In this document: positions 1-9,400 of the stretch, one piece after another
Layout of the letters: every line of letters begins with the position of its first letter
Numbering within the stretch: position 1 is the stretch's first letter
Assembly: GCA_964458575.1 (NCBI GenBank)
Contig: CAYWMD010000021.1
Coordinates: 1 to 64,000, forward strand
DNA: 64,000 nt
Direction: 5' to 3'
DNA from: CAYWMD01 sp964458575
Lineage (GTDB): Bacteria > Verrucomicrobiota > Verrucomicrobiia > Limisphaerales > JADLHS01
Translations under genes and position numbers: made by a program
Notes under the pieces: model-generated
Seen by the model: only the letters and a program-made list of their open reading frames with translations
What the model was told of the DNA's origin: nothing
Database searches by the model: none

Positions 1-1
1 C

Positions 2-142
2 AAGGACGGCAAAGCCTACGTGCAAGCCGGCGGCGGCTGGGTGAACGACTCCGAATCCGAAGCGGAATTTCAGGAAACGGTGAACAAGTCTAAGGCAATG
101 TTGAAAGCGGTTGCCTTGGCGGAAACATTCACGAAAACCTGA
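2..142 (+). CDS. trpE: Anthranilate synthase component I, C-terminal end (partial)
   Basis: The open frame enters from the left edge and encodes 46 residues before TGA. They match the C-terminal end of chorismate-binding TrpE: a G-K-A-Y-V-Q-A-G-G-G stretch, then DSESEAEFQETVNKSKAML, the conserved 'AGaGiV.DSdPe.E..Et.nKa' ending of the family. TrpE makes anthranilate from chorismate and glutamine-derived ammonia in tryptophan synthesis. Only the tail is visible, so it may be the real gene end or one more of the trpE-tail copies scattered downstream. The last 13 codons (from 104) use different third bases from those copies, for example GTT GCC TTG against GTG GCG CTG. A TrpE tail is near certain; an intact parental gene is not. 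Confidence 0.75.
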   Translation, partial: KDGKAYVQAGGGWVNDSESEAEFQETVNKSKAMLKAVALAETFTKT

Positions 143-157
143 AGTTGCAGAAACTCT

Positions 158-201
158 CGGGCTATCGCCCGGCCCTCCGTAGCAGTTGCTGCGAAGGAGG
201 G
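158..201. repeat. Two adjacent hairpins after trpE
   Basis: CGGGC-tatc-GCCCG (158-171) is followed by a longer palindrome at 173-201: CCCTCC, then GCAG, loop TTG, CTGC, then GGAGGG. There is no T-run, so Rho-independent termination is not clear. The second hairpin shares its layout with the ones at 2653-2687 and 29566-29600, and like them is followed directly by a trpE-tail end. Confidence 0.6.
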
Positions 202-203
202 TC

Positions 204-245
204 AAAGCCGTGGCGCTGGCGGAGACGTTTGCGAGCAGGGCCTGA
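204..245 (+). repeat. trpE-tail repeat, copy 2 (last 13 codons and stop)
   Basis: Read in frame this encodes K-A-V-A-L-A-E-T-F-A-S-R-A then TGA, the same ending as the trpE tail at 104-142 but with different codon choices. It begins right after the palindrome at 173-201. It has no start codon of its own, so it looks like a second, orphan trpE end. Confidence 0.7.
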
Positions 246-298
246 ACCGTAAATCTAAAAGCCTCGGCAGTTACACGCCAGTTGCTGCTACCTCTCAA

Positions 299-1159
299 TC
301 AAGGCGACAGGGGTTTGATGGCTTGGACGCGGTAGAATCGGATGGGTGCGTTAGTGTCGGCAAAATCTCGCGTGGTGCTCGTCCCGTCGGCCGAAATCAC
401 CCCCAGTCCGCTGTCCAACCACGACGGCGCGGTGAGGCTCAACGATTTCTCGATGCGATATTGCCGCGTCAACACGCTTTCCCACGTCACGTTCGGCAAT
501 GTGCCGCCCGGCGGCGTGCTGAATGCCGTGATCACCAGCTTCGAGTCCGCGTCGTTGGGATTGGTGTCGGCGAGATATTCACTCTTGTCGGAAAAGCTGT
601 CGCCGTCGGTGTCGCTGGACGCGGTGAAGGCCGTCAGCGTGTTCGTGTGGCTGTATTCCCACGCATCGACAATCCCGTCGCCATCGGTGTCCACTCCGGG
701 AGCAATGGTATCCGTCTGCACATGGGCGAAGTTGTTGCTCAATGAAATCCAGCCGCAGTTGGCGGAATAAATCGAGCCGCTGAGTTTGCCGGTGAGCAAA
801 TCCACTTTGGGGGCGCCGGTGGTCTCGAAGCTCACCCAGCCGATGTTCGCGCCGTACGCGAAGCCGCGCAGGTTGCCGAGGCCATCGCGGTTGACGCCGT
901 AATCGGACGCGGTGTTGTTTTGATACTGGATGGCGTTAGCCGGCGTGCCGTCGCCGAGGTGAATCCAACCCACGTTGGCGGCGTAGATGTAACCTGAACA
1001 AACGTATTCGCCGATGACGGTGCCGTTGTTGGTGTCGCCGCGCCAATCCAGCCAGCCGATGTTCGCGCCGTAGGCGAAGTGATTGGCGGGCGTGATCGAG
1101 GTGGCTCCATGCGCCGTCAGGGCGGCGGTGCAGAGTAGGAGGAATAGGATTCTCTTCAT
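299..1159 (-). CDS. Secreted ANxGW-repeat protein with Ca-binding-like repeats and FYR C-terminal module
   Basis: The start is placed at the second Met, which begins a signal peptide (MKRILFLLLCTAALTAHGA), giving 286 residues; a longer frame upstream adds only an Arg-rich leader. Four copies of an A-N-x-G-W motif sit at residues 32-36, 61-65, 104-108 and 133-137, each after a [FY]-x-[YS]-[GA] context. These are followed by Asp-rich thrombospondin type 3-like repeats (DTDGDGIVD near 157 and another around 183-202). The last 80 residues form the module ending in R-F-Y-R-V that recurs in this window. It begins 1 nt after the stop of the beta-helix gene upstream, so the two are probably co-transcribed. 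The substrate and role are unknown; an exported, calcium-stabilised surface or matrix protein is an inference. Confidence 0.8.
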   Translation of the reverse strand: MKRILFLLLCTAALTAHGATSITPANHFAYGANIGWLDWRGDTNNGTVIGEYVCSGYIYAANVGWIHLGDGTPANAIQYQNNTASDYGVNRDGLGNLRGFAYGANIGWVSFETTGAPKVDLLTGKLSGSIYSANCGWISLSNNFAHVQTDTIAPGVDTDGDGIVDAWEYSHTNTLTAFTASSDTDGDSFSDKSEYLADTNPNDADSKLVITAFSTPPGGTLPNVTWESVLTRQYRIEKSLSLTAPSWLDSGLGVISADGTSTTRDFADTNAPIRFYRVQAIKPLSP

Positions 1160-1160
1160 A

Positions 1161-2318
1161 CTAGAACGAGAAGTTGGCCCACGGGCTCGTGCTCGCAAAG
1201 TTGGCGCCCGGGCTGGTGATGCGCGCGGCGTCGTGGTTGCCGGCGATGATGTCGTAGTTCAACACGCTGGCCCCTTGCGCGCTGTTGCGCACGACCAGGT
1301 TATCCGTACCGGTGATCTGGAATCCGCGCTGGCCACCCGTGGTGTGGTTTCCGTCCACGCGGCAGGCCGTGCTGGTCACGAGGATGCCGGCGAGGCTGTT
1401 GCCGGCGCAGTCGTTGTTCTCGATGCGGCACTGGCTGAGGGAGCGGATGCCGTTGCCGCCGTTCGACCGGACGGCGCAACCGCTGACCAGACTGCCATTG
1501 TCCACGGAAATGCCGTTGGTCGCGTTGGAATAAACTGCGCATTTCTGGATGGTACTGCCGCTGGCGGATTCAATGCCGATGCCTGTGTTCGAATTCACGG
1601 AGCAGCCGAGGACGGTGCAGGCAATCGAGGCATTAATGCCGCCGCCGGTGTTGTTGAAGGCGGCACAACCGTTGACGGTGCAGCCGGTGCCGGTTTCGAT
1701 GCCGTCGCCGACGTTTTGCGACGCCGAACAATCAGTGACCCGGCACCCGCCCAGAGTGTGGATGCCATCGAGGGTGTTGTTCCGGGCGCTGCAGCCACTC
1801 ACGAGGCCGCCCTCGCCGAGCAGGAATCCGTTGCCGCTATTGCGGGCCGCGGTGACATTGCGAAGCTGGCTGTCCACTGCGTTGTTCGCGTCCACGCCGT
1901 CGCCCGGCCAGTTTTGGACGGAGCCGTTGCGGACGGTGATGTTGGTGCGGGTGCCCTCCACACGGATGCCGTCGAGCGATCCGGGTACACCGGTGAGAGT
2001 AAAGCCGGACAAATCCAGTGCGACATCGGATGTCGTGATGGTAATGCCGTTTGTTCCGGAAACACCCGTGAGGTTTCTCGAGAGGAAATACGACCCGGGC
2101 GCTGTGAGGTTTGTGGGAATCACCGAGATAGGGATACGCGGCTCGATTTGGTCGAGCGTTTTCATCGTCGGCCCTGGCGCGCCGGGCGGTGTGAGCGAGC
2201 CTTGGGCGAACAACAATGAGGTTTGAGAGTTTACGATTGCAAGCAGCAATAGTGGGTAGACGACTAAGGTGGAGGGATTGCCGCGCGTAATACCACCGAA
2301 GGTGAACGATTGTTTCAT
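1161..2318 (-). CDS. Secreted right-handed parallel beta-helix protein
   Basis: The start is chosen at MKQSFTFGG because it is followed by a hydrophobic stretch (TLVVYPLLLLAIV) ending in FAQ; the product is 385 residues. After an IEPRIPIS...GSYFLSRNLTG segment come about nine 22-24-residue turns of the type 'V.GC.a..N...GI...', the parallel beta-helix pattern of pectate-lyase-like proteins. The protein ends S-P-W-A-N-F-S-F, an ending I recall from Verrucomicrobia/Planctomycetes beta-helix proteins of this type. No catalytic residues can be assigned. It is upstream of, and nearly contiguous with, the ANxGW protein gene. Probable role: extracellular polysaccharide binding or surface structure (inference). 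Confidence 0.8.
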   Translation of the reverse strand: MKQSFTFGGITRGNPSTLVVYPLLLLAIVNSQTSLLFAQGSLTPPGAPGPTMKTLDQIEPRIPISVIPTNLTAPGSYFLSRNLTGVSGTNGITITTSDVALDLSGFTLTGVPGSLDGIRVEGTRTNITVRNGSVQNWPGDGVDANNAVDSQLRNVTAARNSGNGFLLGEGGLVSGCSARNNTLDGIHTLGGCRVTDCSASQNVGDGIETGTGCTVNGCAAFNNTGGGINASIACTVLGCSVNSNTGIGIESASGSTIQKCAVYSNATNGISVDNGSLVSGCAVRSNGGNGIRSLSQCRIENNDCAGNSLAGILVTSTACRVDGNHTTGGQRGFQITGTDNLVVRNSAQGASVLNYDIIAGNHDAARITSPGANFASTSPWANFSF

Positions 2319-2518
2319 GATACTAAATAAAGTTTTGGGCTGAGTGTGAGTCTTAGTTCTTAGAGTTGGCTCGGCCAGGAACATAGCAGTTCCTAGTTAA
2401 GCCAGCAAAGCCTGAAAACACCCTGATAACGACCTGCGACTTGATGCGCGCGACGTTTCCGGCGGCCTGGTGAACGGCGGGGGATTCGCGTCAGGCAGAT
2501 CATTCCAAACTCGAAGCT

Positions 2519-2570
2519 GGTGGGGCGAGCGTCCTCGCGAGTCGGTTCTGCGGCAGCCTCGCCCTCACCC
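2519..2570. repeat. Palindromic repeat, GGTGGGGCGAG family, copy 1
   Basis: The left arm GGTGGGGCGAG (2519-2529) faces a degenerate right arm (2558-2570). The left part, including GGTGGGGCGAGCGTCCTCGC, is shared almost exactly with 31671-31690. It lies directly upstream of trpE-tail copy 3. Confidence 0.6.
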
Positions 2571-2579
2571 CAAACCAGC

Positions 2580-2725
2580 GGCGGCTCGGTCAACGGTCAA
2601 CGCCCCGAACCCGAAGCGGAATTCCAGGAAACGGTGAACAAGTGCAAAGCCATCCGCCTTCGCAGTATTCTGCTACGGAGGACGGGTACTCAATGTCGCC
2701 GTTCTCGTAGAGGCTTCCGTCTAAA
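2580..2725 (+). repeat. trpE-tail repeat, copy 3, with internal palindrome
   Basis: 2580-2650 encodes a recognisable PEAEFQETVNKCKA. It is broken by a palindrome at 2653-2687 (CCGCCTTCGCAG facing CTGCTACGGAGG) and followed by a decayed version of the last trpE codons (2685-2725). No gene is seen between 2319 and 2957 apart from this and the GGTGGGGCGAG repeat. Confidence 0.7.
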
Positions 2726-2957
2726 ACGCGAGTCTGGCGACAGGTTCACCCCAATCAGTTAAACCAAGGCACAGAAGGATTGAACTGCCAGCTTCGCACT
2801 CCTTGCTACAGCCGGTTTGGGTCGATCCACTGGAAGCGAGGAGTATCTCCTTTTCGATCAAACGGATCATCTGCTTTCAAAAGCACCACCCGTAATTCAT
2901 GGGATAAGGAGAAAACTTTACGAGCCTCCATCTTCCTGCTTTGCTAGATGGGTTCGC

Positions 2958-4544
2958 ATGAAACTCAGAAGCATTCGGACCATTCTGTTCGTACTGTTTG
3001 CATTGGCGGTTCAGCTCTCCCTACCGCTTTTTGCTCAAACCACCCCGCACAACGTCTTGCTTATCATTGCTGACGATATCGGCGTGGACGCGCTCTCAGT
3101 ATTCAATACTAACACCGTCGACACGAGCTTCGCCGCCACGCCCAACATTGATTCGCTTGCCGCTCAAGGCGTGCGCTTTCGCAATTGCTACGGTTATCCC
3201 TCGTGCACACCGTCGCGCTCCTGTCTGCTCACGGGCCGATACGGTTTCCGAACCGGCCTCGGCGCGGCCATTGATGATACACACGACCCGTATCTTTCGC
3301 CGCGCGATTTCACCATCGCCAAGGCGCTCGCGGCGAATCCCCAACTCGGCATCAGCAACGCCTGTTTCGGCAAATGGCATCTGAGCGTGGATGCGATTGA
3401 TCCGAATTTTATCGGCGGCTGGAGTCATTACGCGGGCTACCTCGGCGGGGAACTGGAAAGTTACTTCGACTGGGAGAAAACCGTGAATGGCGTCACCACA
3501 GCGCACACGACGAATTATGTCACCACCGAGGTGACCACGGACGCGATCAACTGGATGAACGCGCAGGGCACCAACCGTTGGTTTCTCTGGTATGCGCCGA
3601 AATCCGCCCACGCGCCGCTGCACAAACCACCGAACCACCTGCACAGCCATACCAACCTTCCCGGCACCCAGCCGAACATCGACAACTTCCCTGCCCCGTA
3701 CTACCGCGCGATGATCGAAGCCCTGGACACCGAAGTGGGCCGGTTGATGGCCAACGTCAACCTCTCCAACACACTCGTGCTATTCGTCGCCGACAACGGC
3801 ACCCCCACCGAGACCATCCAATTCCCCTACGCCACAAACCAATGCAAGGGCACGCTCTTCGAAGGCGGCATCCGCCTGCCGATGTTCGCGCTCGGCGCAG
3901 GCATCGTCAGCACGAACCGCTGGACGGATGCACTGGTTCACGCCGTGGACATTCCAGCCACGCTGCTGGAAATGGCCGGCGTCAACCTCGCCACCACCAT
4001 GCCAACGAACCTGAACTTTGACGGCCGAAGCTTCGCCGCAGTCTTGCACGACGAACCGTGGAATCCGACCGAGCCCCTGATCCTTTCCGAAAACTTTGGT
4101 AGCATCATCAAAGCGCCCTTGCGCGGAGTGGCCGTGCGCGGGCAGCGATACAAGCTCATCAAACTCGACAGCGGCGGGCAGCTTTTCTACGACCTGCAAA
4201 CCGATCCTTACGAACACACCAACTTGTTCGCCAGCCTCACCGGCCCGCAACTCTCCGTGTATGCTGCGATGACCAACAAACTTGCCAGTTGGCACAACGT
4301 CCCCGCCGCCCCGACCATTTTCCAAACTACCAACGCCGCCGGCACGTTGAAACTTTCCGTACCGGAACAAGTCGGCATCGCCTACAGCCTCGAACGTTCG
4401 CCCAACGTGACCGGCCCCATCTGGACCGAGGTAACGAACTACGTCCGACAGATCGAAACAAACGCAGCGGTGGTGAGCCTGGCCGATCCAACGCCCACGC
4501 CGCCCGCCCGGGCTTTTTACCGCGTAAATGCCCAAGGGCGATAA
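2958..4544 (+). CDS. Secreted sulfatase (arylsulfatase type, formylglycine-dependent)
   Basis: The start is set at MKLRSIRTILFV, where a signal peptide ends at LFAQ, giving 528 residues; 47 codons of open frame upstream have no export signal. The N-terminal metal site is I-A-D-D-I (Asp39, Asp40). The sulfatase signature C-T-P-S-R (Cys83, the residue oxidised to formylglycine) is followed by S-C-L-L-T-G-R. Further family motifs include GKWHL, a V-A-D-N-G metal-ligand motif and KGTLFEGG. The final ~70 residues lie outside the sulfatase fold and form the module ending A-F-Y-R-V-N-A-Q-G-R. The enzyme would hydrolyse sulfate esters, probably of polysaccharides, outside the cytoplasm. The maturase is not in this window. 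The stop lies 25 nt before the next gene, suggesting co-transcription. Confidence 0.9.
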   Translation: MKLRSIRTILFVLFALAVQLSLPLFAQTTPHNVLLIIADDIGVDALSVFNTNTVDTSFAATPNIDSLAAQGVRFRNCYGYPSCTPSRSCLLTGRYGFRTGLGAAIDDTHDPYLSPRDFTIAKALAANPQLGISNACFGKWHLSVDAIDPNFIGGWSHYAGYLGGELESYFDWEKTVNGVTTAHTTNYVTTEVTTDAINWMNAQGTNRWFLWYAPKSAHAPLHKPPNHLHSHTNLPGTQPNIDNFPAPYYRAMIEALDTEVGRLMANVNLSNTLVLFVADNGTPTETIQFPYATNQCKGTLFEGGIRLPMFALGAGIVSTNRWTDALVHAVDIPATLLEMAGVNLATTMPTNLNFDGRSFAAVLHDEPWNPTEPLILSENFGSIIKAPLRGVAVRGQRYKLIKLDSGGQLFYDLQTDPYEHTNLFASLTGPQLSVYAAMTNKLASWHNVPAAPTIFQTTNAAGTLKLSVPEQVGIAYSLERSPNVTGPIWTEVTNYVRQIETNAAVVSLADPTPTPPARAFYRVNAQGR

Positions 4545-4569
4545 ACCAATTCAAAATCAAATCCAATCC

Positions 4570-6315
4570 ATGAAACCCCGCCCCTACCAAAAAAGTTTAC
4601 TGCTGGCGGCCCTGAGTCTTTGCCTCAGCCAAGCCAACATCTTCGCCATTCCGACCGTCACCAACTGCACGACGACGGTCTATACCAACGTCACGGACCC
4701 GGTGATGATGTCGTTCGCGCCGGACGGCTCGCTTTTTGTAGGGCGCGATAATTCCGGTTCGGGTGGCTCCAGCCAGGACGCGGTGAAGATTCACAAGATC
4801 GGTCCGAACGCTTCTTCGCTCGTGGAATATGGTAACACCGCCATCGCCGACCCGGATGCCGTGGCCTACGACGCGGTGGGTTTGGTAAGCGGCGCGCCGG
4901 GCAATGTGCTCGTCGGTGGTTCCGCCGCTGGCAGCACGGCGAACATCTCTCGCATCGGCACGAACGGCGCCGTTGCCATCCTGTTCGGTGGGGCGATCAC
5001 CAATGTCGGCAATCCGCGCCAGATGATCTTCGACGCCGCGGGCCGGCTGTACATCAGCGACACGGATTTCAACCGCGTCGTCACCACAGCCTCCTCCGCA
5101 GCACCCACGATTCTTTGCGTTTCGACCGGGGCGAATGCGATGGTCTTTGACGTGAGCAACCGGCTCGCGGTGGCGTCCTACACGCTCCCGCGCATCCAGC
5201 TCTTCTCTACGAATGGCACCTTTTTGAATTCCAACTTCGCCACCATGGCGCCGACCGCGCCGCTCGCCGCGGGCAAAGGCGATTCATTTTGGGGCACGGA
5301 CCTTTACTCCTTCAACTCAAGCGGCCAGCTCATCCGCATTGATCCGAACGGCAACGTCACCCCGATCGGCAGCGGCTTCAGCACCGGGATGAACTTTGCC
5401 ATGGGCAACGATGGCGCGCTCTACGTCAGCTACCAGTTGGGCGATGTGATCTACAAAATCAAACCCACGCCGCGCACGCCGCTGCATTGGTGGCCCTTGG
5501 ATGGCAATCTGCTCGATGTCATCGGCGGCGAAAACGGCAATGCCTCGAACGGCACCTTCTTCGTCACCGGCAAAGTCGGCAAGGCGTTTGATTTCAATGG
5601 AACGAATTACATCAATTTCGGCACGAACGCCGGGAGCGTGGGCGGATCTGATTTCACAGTGACGCTGTGGGTGAAGACGCTTAGTCCGTTTACGGCCAGT
5701 TGCCAATTGCTGTCGTGGGAAACGAATTCCTGCCCGGTATTCAATTACTATTGGCGCGTTTCTTTAGTGGCCGTGGACAGCGTGACCAGCTATGCCGCTG
5801 GCGATATTTTCGCCGGTAACTTCACCCAAATCGGTGGCTATGGGATTACCGATGTGGAGGACGGCAACTGGCATCATGTGGCGGTGGTGCGACAGGGGGC
5901 CAGTTGTTATGTGTATCGCGACGGCATTTTGGAAAACACCAGCACCGCCGCGAACGTCGCCGTCGTGACCAGTGTCGGCCGCCTCATCGCCGGGCACAAC
6001 CTGTGTTCTGCGGACGGGAACGGCGCCCAATATCGCGGCCAGATGGACGAGATCAAAATGTTCGGCGTGGCGCTGACAGAGGCGGAGATCCTCGCCGACA
6101 TGACGCGGCCCGCGTTGAACATCGCCGCGCTGCCCGGCGCGGTGCGGCTGACTTGGTCCACCAACTCCCCCGGCTATCAACTGGAAACAAATTCATCCGT
6201 GATGACGGCCAACTGGGCTGTGTTGACCACGAACTACAGCATCATTGACACGAATTTTGCCGTGACCAACTCGATCGGCAGCGCCACGCGGTTCTATCGA
6301 TTGCACAAACCATAA
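4570..6315 (+). CDS. Secreted beta-propeller plus LamG-like domain protein with FYR module
   Basis: The start at MKPRPYQKS gives a signal peptide ending near IFA, for 581 residues. Residues ~30-300 have NHL/SMP-30-like repeats ('M.FDAAGRLYISD', 'FAMGNDGALYVSY'). Residues ~305-510 form a concanavalin A/laminin-G-like domain with the usual marks: a W-W-P-L-D-G-N-L start, G-K-x-G-K-A-F-D-F-N-G, and D-G-N-W-H-H-V-A-V-V. The last ~65 residues are the C-terminal module ending T-R-F-Y-R-L-H-K-P. No enzyme active site is visible. It follows the sulfatase by 25 nt and may act with it in binding or degrading a glycan (inference). Confidence 0.8.
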   Translation: MKPRPYQKSLLLAALSLCLSQANIFAIPTVTNCTTTVYTNVTDPVMMSFAPDGSLFVGRDNSGSGGSSQDAVKIHKIGPNASSLVEYGNTAIADPDAVAYDAVGLVSGAPGNVLVGGSAAGSTANISRIGTNGAVAILFGGAITNVGNPRQMIFDAAGRLYISDTDFNRVVTTASSAAPTILCVSTGANAMVFDVSNRLAVASYTLPRIQLFSTNGTFLNSNFATMAPTAPLAAGKGDSFWGTDLYSFNSSGQLIRIDPNGNVTPIGSGFSTGMNFAMGNDGALYVSYQLGDVIYKIKPTPRTPLHWWPLDGNLLDVIGGENGNASNGTFFVTGKVGKAFDFNGTNYINFGTNAGSVGGSDFTVTLWVKTLSPFTASCQLLSWETNSCPVFNYYWRVSLVAVDSVTSYAAGDIFAGNFTQIGGYGITDVEDGNWHHVAVVRQGASCYVYRDGILENTSTAANVAVVTSVGRLIAGHNLCSADGNGAQYRGQMDEIKMFGVALTEAEILADMTRPALNIAALPGAVRLTWSTNSPGYQLETNSSVMTANWAVLTTNYSIIDTNFAVTNSIGSATRFYRLHKP

Positions 6316-6332
6316 ACGCACCATCCGACGCC

Positions 6333-6450
6333 CAATCCGGCGGCGGCGCGGTGAACGACTCCGAACCCGAGGCGGAATTTCAGGAAACGGTGAACAAGAG
6401 CAAGGCGATGCTCAAAGCCGGGGCGCTGGCGGAGACGTTTGCGAATAGGC
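6333..6450 (+). repeat. trpE-tail repeat, copy 4 (uninterrupted)
   Basis: Read in frame from 6333 this gives Q-S-G-G-G-A then VNDSEPEAEFQETVNKSKAM and L-K-A-G-A-L-A-E-T-F-A-N-R with no stop, the longest intact copy after the one at the left edge. The frame runs on to TAG at 6487, overlapping antisense the end of the gene at 6467-10912. It lacks the upstream two-thirds of a TrpE and any start, so it cannot be a working enzyme. Confidence 0.8.
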
Positions 6451-6466
6451 GTGAGGTCAAAACCGC

Positions 6467-9400
6467 TCAAGGCCAGCGCAACCGGTAGAATCGTTGCGGA
6501 GCGGCGGGGGCGTTCGTGTCGGTGAACTGAAACAATCCGCTGCCGTCCGTGTTGTTGGACCCGATGAGTTGCCAGAAGATCGGTGCGTCCAGGTTCGTCG
6601 CGGCTTCAATGCGGTAGGTCAGATTGCTTTCGCCCTGGCCGAAGAGAAGCGGAAACCCGTTGGTCGTGAGCGTGACGGAGGTGAACTTTGGCAGGAGCGG
6701 AGCAAAGGTCACGATCAGGTCATCCACCGCCATGCCTTGATCGGTGCCGGTGTCATCAAGGTCCTGCCAGCGGAAAAATACATTCTGTCCGGGCGGCACG
6801 GATAATCCATTGAGGATCACGGCGGAAAACATCTGCCGGTTCGACGACGCATTGCCATCCAACGGCACCCCACCACCAAGCACGACCGGGCTGGCAAAGT
6901 CCAGGTTGGTCACCGCCGTCCAATTTGTGGCGATACCGGGTTCCGGGCTGGTGATCGGCGTCGAACTGACGCGATACCAGAAGGTGAGCGTGTTGGTGTT
7001 GAACGAACTGCTATCGCGCCACTGTTCGCCGGTGAAGGTGAGGTTGAAATTGCTGACGGTGACGCCGGTGTCATTAAAGAAGCCAAGTCCGTAGCTGATA
7101 GTGCCGACGCCGCCGGAGCCAATGGCGCCGAGCGCGCGCTCGGGCGAGCCGGTCGAACCAAAACTGTAAAGCGCGCCAGCGGTGCTGCTGCCGTCCGAGG
7201 AGATGTAGTTCGTGATGTTGACGGGCGCAATGGTTTTGGCCGCATACCAGCCGAGCAGGGTGGAATTGTCGCGCCACGGATTGCTGCCTCCACTCATTGA
7301 GAGCGAATCAAAGCTCTGCGTGTAACTGCCGCTGCTCATCGGGATGGCGGGCGGTGCGAAGACTTCGATGGAGCCATCCACCGAAAGTTTGTTCGTCCAA
7401 AACAATCCCGGAGCCAGCGGCGGCAGGGCGAGGGACAGGAATGCACTCGCGCCGGGCGAGGCGAACAGAGTGAATTTGTCGCCGCTTGAAAGCGGCGTGG
7501 GGCCGATGTTGGTGACGGTCAGGTCGCCGCCGTACGAGAGTCCGCCCAACGCGTGAACCTGGTCGTTGGTCAACGCCGCGCCATGCTTGCTGATCTCCAT
7601 GAAAACCTTGCCGGCGAGAGTGAGGTTGTTGGTGAAAATCATTTTTCCGATGGACGCACCGGGACTGAGCGTCCCCCCGTCCAATACAGCAAAGGCATTG
7701 GCAGCAGGTGCCCCGACCGTTCCATTTCCCGTCAACGTGCCATTGTTGAACACGATCACGGTGTCGAAATAGTGATAACCGTTTCCGGCCAGCACGAAGG
7801 TGGCCGGGCTGACGCTGTTGCCGATCCGAAGTCCGACGCCGTTGTGGATGCGGCTGCCTTTGGCCGCGACCGTGCCGCCGTTGAGTTCGAGCCGGCCCAA
7901 GGTGTTTGTGATCCGGAGCACGTCCACCTCCACGAATCCCGCGTTGATGACGTTGGTACCGCGGCGCACTTCGAGCAGACCGTTGGCGGAGGCGTTGGTC
8001 ACACGCAAAGTACCGCCATCCACGACGGCGCGATTGTTTGTGGCGCTGGGCGCGAACCCGATATAGACCGCCGCACCAGCGGACACCGTGCCGCCGTTGC
8101 TTACCACGAGCGAATTGCGAGCGCCGCTGTTTCCGACAATCAATTGATTGGCATTGCTCCACGTTGACCCCGGGCCGGTGACGATGGCGCTGTTGTTGGA
8201 GGTACCGGCGAAGAAATCGCCGATGCGCCCGTTGAAACAAGCCACCTGTCCGCCCTCGCTCACCACGAGCCGGTTATTACGTCCGAGGTTGCCGACAAAC
8301 AGATCACCAATGCCACTGGTCCAGCTTGATCCCGGACCGGTCACCACCGCTTCGTTGTCGCTCGAAAGGGATTCATGACCAATTGAACTGTAACTGCCCG
8401 TCACCATTCTTGCGCCGTTGCTCACCACGAGCCGGTTGCCTGAGCCGAAGTTGCCGACGATCACTCCACCGCTCAACGACCATTGCGAGCTGAGGCCAGC
8501 GAGGTTGACACTGTTGGAATTGGCTCCGGTCTGCCGGCCGAGCGTGGCATAGGCCGAAACACCGCCGTTGGTCAGCAACGCGCCATTGGTGATGATCAAT
8601 TGATTGAAAGGCGAATTGCTTCCGACAATCAAGTCTCCGCCGACGAAGGTGTTGGTCACTCCAAAAAAAGCCGGGGACGAGTTGGTCAGATCCGCGCGAA
8701 CGTCCCACACGGCGGGCACAGAACCGGATTGTCCGACGACGAACGGAAGCCCGTTGTTGATCTTTGCGCCGCGCGTGATCAATGTGCCGCCGTTGAATTG
8801 GAAAGAACCCTGGCCATTGGTCAGGCGCAACAAACCAACGTCCATCAATCCCGAATTGAACAAGACTGTTCCCATCTCGACATCAAGTTTGCCGCCAAAA
8901 GTGTTCGGGTCTGTCCGCATCGCGCCGTTCTGCACCTGCAACAGGTTGTCGTTGGCAGTTCCGCCGCTTCCAAGTTCGACAGTGGTGGCAAAAAAGGACG
9001 CGCCGTTGGTGATTAACAATTTGTTTCCCCGTCCGGTTTGACCTACTGCAACGAATGAAGAATTGCTCCAGGTGGACCCATTGCCCGTGACGAGGACGAA
9101 ATTGTTTGTGCTGCTGGCACCAATGTAAGAGTGGCTGTTGAACATGGACGCCCCGTTGCTGACCACCAGGCGGTTGCCAGTGTTGCGCGAATCGCCGACA
9201 AAAAGCCCCGTCAGAGTGTTTTGCCAAAGCGACCCTGCGCCGGTGACAATTGCTTCGTTGTTGTCGGCATTGGTCGGGCCAAAGTTCCCGATATATTCAC
9301 CGATGAAGCCCCCTATGCTGCACACCTGACCGCCATCGCTGACTATGAGCCGATTGAACGCACCATTGCTGCCAACGAAAACACTGCTCCAATTCGTCCA

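Noticed and set aside
158..201. Rho-independent terminator of trpE
   Set aside because: The hairpins are strong but no T-run follows; the same hairpin type occurs away from gene ends, so it is listed as a repeat.
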